Shown here in pieces: positions 59,811 through 64,000 of a stretch of DNA of 64,000 nucleotides (the stretch's first letter is position 1; each line of letters starts with the position of its first letter). The position numbers and the translations under genes were made by a program. The notes beneath the pieces were generated by a model, which was given only the letters and a program-made list of their open reading frames with translations, was not told the DNA's origin and did not search any database. This DNA comes from Afipia clevelandensis ATCC 49720 (lineage in GTDB: Bacteria > Pseudomonadota > Alphaproteobacteria > Rhizobiales > Xanthobacteraceae): the NCBI RefSeq assembly GCF_000336555.1, contig NZ_KB375281.1:3323848-3387847 (forward strand), read 5' to 3'.

Positions 59811-62369
59811 TCATGTCTCGGGTTTAGGTGCCGCTGGCTGGCTTTTACCGCCAATCTCCCGGAACAGGTTTTCCAGACGATCAAGGTCGCGCAGGTGCAG
59901 GTCGCGCTGGGCAAACGGAATCTCGATGCCTTCAGCCCTGAACCGTTTCAGGATGTCGAGCCGGACATCGTTGGCGACACCGGCGTCCACACCGATATTC
60001 CCGACATGAAAGAACACGGTGAACTCCAGTGCATCGGCGCCGAAATTGCCGAGGATCGCGAACGGCTCGGGGGTTTTCAGCGCCCGCGGATGGTTCGCGA
60101 CGATATCCAGCAGGATCGCAATCACCTTGTCGGGATCGGCGTCGTAGGACGTGCCCACCATGACGGAAAGACGCGCCGTGAAGCTGCCGTGCATCCAGTT
60201 CACGACCTGGCCGCTGATCAATTCCGCGTTGGGAACGATGACGGAGAGATTGTCGTAGGTGACGATCTCGGTGGAGCGGACGTTGATGCGTTTGACGACG
60301 CCCATGCGCGTTCCCACCTCGATGCGGTCGCCGACCTTGATCGGCCGCTCCACCAGGAGGATCAGACCCGACACGAAGTTGTTGATGATGGACTGCAGGC
60401 CAAAGCCGATACCGACGGAGAGCGCGCCGGCGACGATCGCGACGTTCTGCAGGTTCAGTCCGACATATGACAGCGCAACGATAACCGCCAGAATGATTCC
60501 GAGATAGCCGATGCCGGTGCGGATCGAGGCGCGTACGCCGAGATCGAGATTTGTCTCGGGCAGAAACCGCGCTTCCAGCCATCGCTGCAGCATGCGCGTC
60601 GCGAGCATTCCGATGACCAGCACGACGAACGCGCCGAGAATGGCCGACGGCGAGATCGTGAACTTGCCGACCGAGAAGCTGAAGAAGGCGGAGGACATTG
60701 ATCCGAGAATGTCGTCGGAATGAATGCCCCAGGTCGCAAGCAGCAGAAAAGCCGAAATGCCGACCAGCGCGAGCTGGACGAAGCCGAACAGCAGCGCCGC
60801 GATCTGGCGCACCGTCGCGCTGGAGAGGCCGGTCGTGTGCCGCAGGATGCGGCCAATCCGGCCATGGAACGCGAAGGCGGATGCGATGGCCGCGTCGGAG
60901 AAGCGGCTGAGGAGCGTGGCGGACATCAGAACGACGACGACCACCAGCATTTCACCCGATGCAAAGCGGCCAAATGCGACGTAGCCGCCGAGCGGCGCGA
61001 TCAGCGCGGCGGCCGCCACGATCCAGCCGACGGGAATGAGAAGGCGCCACGCCGAACGCTCTGCCTGGGCGGCGCTCTCGGTTTCATCGTCGCTGTTTCC
61101 GGCGCCGGCCACGATGCGCAGCGCAATCATGAACAGGAAGGCAATCGCGACAGCAATCACGCCCTGACTGGCGGACGACAGTTCGTCGGGTGCGCCGATC
61201 GCGATATTCGTGGCATCAAGCACCAGTCCGGCCGTCACCACGATTCCGATTGAAGCGGCGATTGTCACGAGACCGTCGACCGCGCCATCCTCAAGTCCGA
61301 TCAGCCGCCAGGACGGCCGCTCCGGCGCCAGCACGGCCTGTGTGAGGTGGGTAAAAAATAAGGCGAAGGTGATTCCGATAAACAGCGCCCGGACGATTGC
61401 GCTGATGTCGGACGGCAGAAGGCCGAGCGCCATCAGCGCCTGATACAGCACCAGCAGCGCAATGCCCGGTATCGCGCCTCCGGTTACGGTGATCGCGATG
61501 GCAGAGCCGGTCTTGTTCAGGGGGCCGGGATACGCAACCGCGGGATCGCGCGTCGTCCAGCGCGCCAGCCAGCGCCGCCCGGGGGTGAGGAAAAATCCAA
61601 GCACCACGATCAAAGCAAGCAGAAATCCTGACGCTGCGCGAAGCGGTTGCGACGCGAGCAGATTGCCCCAGTCACCCACCAGACTGAACAGGCGTTTGGC
61701 CGAGGCGGGGACGCTGGCGGCAACGGTCACCCAGAACGACGGATTGATCAGGCTTTCGGACCGTTCGAGCACGGTGTCGGCGAACATCGTCCGGCGATGC
61801 TCCGAGATGCGGTCGAGGATTTGCTGGGCCCGGACATTCATCAGCTTGGCTTGCTGGATGACGCTTTGCCGGGCGGCGATCTCGGCCTGCAGTTTGGCGC
61901 GTTCGAGCTTGATAGCGTCGGATTGCGGTGTCGGATCCTTCGGGTCCGGCGCGAGCTCCGCCGCGCGCGCGGTCGCGCCCTCGAGCCTCGGCGTGAAGGC
62001 CGCGATGAGGTCGCGCGCGGCGCCCTGCGCGGCGGTCGCCTGATCCCGCAGATAGCTCAGTGTCGTATCGGCGATCGAGCGGTTGCGCAGGGCGGTTTCC
62101 GCGCGATCGAGCGTTTCCTTCCATGCGTCGAGTTTCGACTGCGCGCCGGGGAACTGCGGCGCGGGCACCTTCGGCAGCGCATCGCCGGGGGCGGCCGCTG
62201 GCGGCGTGGCGGCTGGCGGAGTGGCTGCCGGTGTCGCGGCGGGTTTTTGCTCAGGCGCGGACGGGCTTGCCACATCCTCCGCATGTGCGACCGTGACGGC
62301 ATTCAGCGGCGGGTAGGGGAGTACGGCAAGCGCGACAAGAACCGCTAAGGCGCGAAAAGTCATCATCAA
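59811..62369 (-). CDS. DUF3772/MscS-family mechanosensitive channel
   Basis: 852 aa. Signal peptide (about 1-30), a low-complexity Pro/Ala linker (PAATPAATPPAATPPAAAPG at about 47-66), the DUF3772 periplasmic helical domain (about 75-220), about 10-11 TM helices, and the MscS beta domain near the end (KVGDRIEVGTRMGVVKRINV, IVPNAELISGQVVNWMHG). Large MscK-like channels protect against hypo-osmotic shock; the DUF3772 part is of unknown role. Confidence 0.93.
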   Translation of the reverse strand: MMMTFRALAVLVALAVLPYPPLNAVTVAHAEDVASPSAPEQKPAATPAATPPAATPPAAAPGDALPKVPAPQFPGAQSKLDAWKETLDRAETALRNRSIADTTLSYLRDQATAAQGAARDLIAAFTPRLEGATARAAELAPDPKDPTPQSDAIKLERAKLQAEIAARQSVIQQAKLMNVRAQQILDRISEHRRTMFADTVLERSESLINPSFWVTVAASVPASAKRLFSLVGDWGNLLASQPLRAASGFLLALIVVLGFFLTPGRRWLARWTTRDPAVAYPGPLNKTGSAIAITVTGGAIPGIALLVLYQALMALGLLPSDISAIVRALFIGITFALFFTHLTQAVLAPERPSWRLIGLEDGAVDGLVTIAASIGIVVTAGLVLDATNIAIGAPDELSSASQGVIAVAIAFLFMIALRIVAGAGNSDDETESAAQAERSAWRLLIPVGWIVAAAALIAPLGGYVAFGRFASGEMLVVVVVLMSATLLSRFSDAAIASAFAFHGRIGRILRHTTGLSSATVRQIAALLFGFVQLALVGISAFLLLATWGIHSDDILGSMSSAFFSFSVGKFTISPSAILGAFVVLVIGMLATRMLQRWLEARFLPETNLDLGVRASIRTGIGYLGIILAVIVALSYVGLNLQNVAIVAGALSVGIGFGLQSIINNFVSGLILLVERPIKVGDRIEVGTRMGVVKRINVRSTEIVTYDNLSVIVPNAELISGQVVNWMHGSFTARLSVMVGTSYDADPDKVIAILLDIVANHPRALKTPEPFAILGNFGADALEFTVFFHVGNIGVDAGVANDVRLDILKRFRAEGIEIPFAQRDLHLRDLDRLENLFREIGGKSQPAAPKPET

Positions 62370-62495
62370 GAAAATGGCCCGTCAACGTGATCGGTGGATG
62401 ACGTCCAGTATACCCGGAATCAGGCAATCGTCTGTTCGGAGCCGCGAAAATGCAGGGCGCGTGCGGACGGTCAATCGCGCGGGATAACAGCGCGC

Positions 62496-64000
<1,505 letters not shown>

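Overview
The window is a gene-dense, GC-rich stretch of alphaproteobacterial chromosome. It is most like the Bradyrhizobium/Rhodopseudomonas/Nitrobacter/Afipia group (Nitrobacteraceae). The evidence is an Irr regulator with a haem motif next to fabA-fabB, a DivL-type pseudokinase, FitA-like RHH-CoaBC and TsaE-kinase fusions, rhizobial-type gene order, and several dispersed palindromic intergenic repeats familiar from that group. No rRNA, tRNA, prophage, insertion sequence or CRISPR array was seen. Most genes are core housekeeping genes and most lie on the minus strand. Residue numbers below were counted by hand from the translated frames.

Layout. 1-7715 (-): ubiE-ubiB-coaBC-dut, then divL-tsaE/amgK running off the left edge. 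7859-13131: mutM, a degenerate exported trypsin-like protein, a MoeB/ThiF-like E1 enzyme, a D-2-hydroxyacid dehydrogenase and an SH3 protein. 13229-17067: irr, divergent from fabA-fabB-fabV (unsaturated fatty acid synthesis). 17074-21055 (-): GST, katG and a Tat-exported Mn-type superoxide dismutase. 21218-31398 (-): the classic rimP-nusA-ylxR-infB-rbfA-truB-rpsO-pnp operon. It is preceded by an unlisted 39-codon small ORF and an intrinsic terminator. 31803-43901: DUF2336, trmB, xre, lnt, corC, ybeY, phoH, miaB, a HAD phosphatase, fur, rimI, tsaB, an Nfu-type Fe-S scaffold and a universal stress protein. 44175-50753: trpS, murJ, an adenosine-kinase-like gene, a small hypothetical and a SulP-STAS-cNMP transporter. 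50945-59703: a more metabolic or accessory set (enoyl-CoA hydratase, SDR, cysteine-motif membrane protein, pirin, malonyl-CoA decarboxylase, MmgE/PrpD, small membrane protein, DUF2867, MATE). 59811-64000: a DUF3772-MscS channel and the C-terminal part of gyrB, running off the right edge.

How the genes work together. Translation and tRNA maturation dominate (tsaE, tsaB, miaB, trmB, truB, trpS, rimP, rbfA, infB, rpsO, ybeY, rimI). Envelope functions (lnt, corC, murJ, fabA/B/V, mscS), oxidative stress (katG, sod, GST) and metal control (irr, fur, nfu) form the second layer.

The most unusual item is coaBC. An N-terminal FitA-like ribbon-helix-helix DNA-binding domain is fused to the CoA-biosynthesis enzyme, the usual CoaC catalytic cysteine motif is altered, and a perfect AATGATATCATT palindrome lies just upstream. 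Together these suggest an autoregulating metabolic enzyme. Other notable items are the DivL Tyr617, FabV in place of the usual enoyl reductase, the leader-like small ORF and terminator before rimP-nusA, and a cysteine-motif membrane protein of unknown function.
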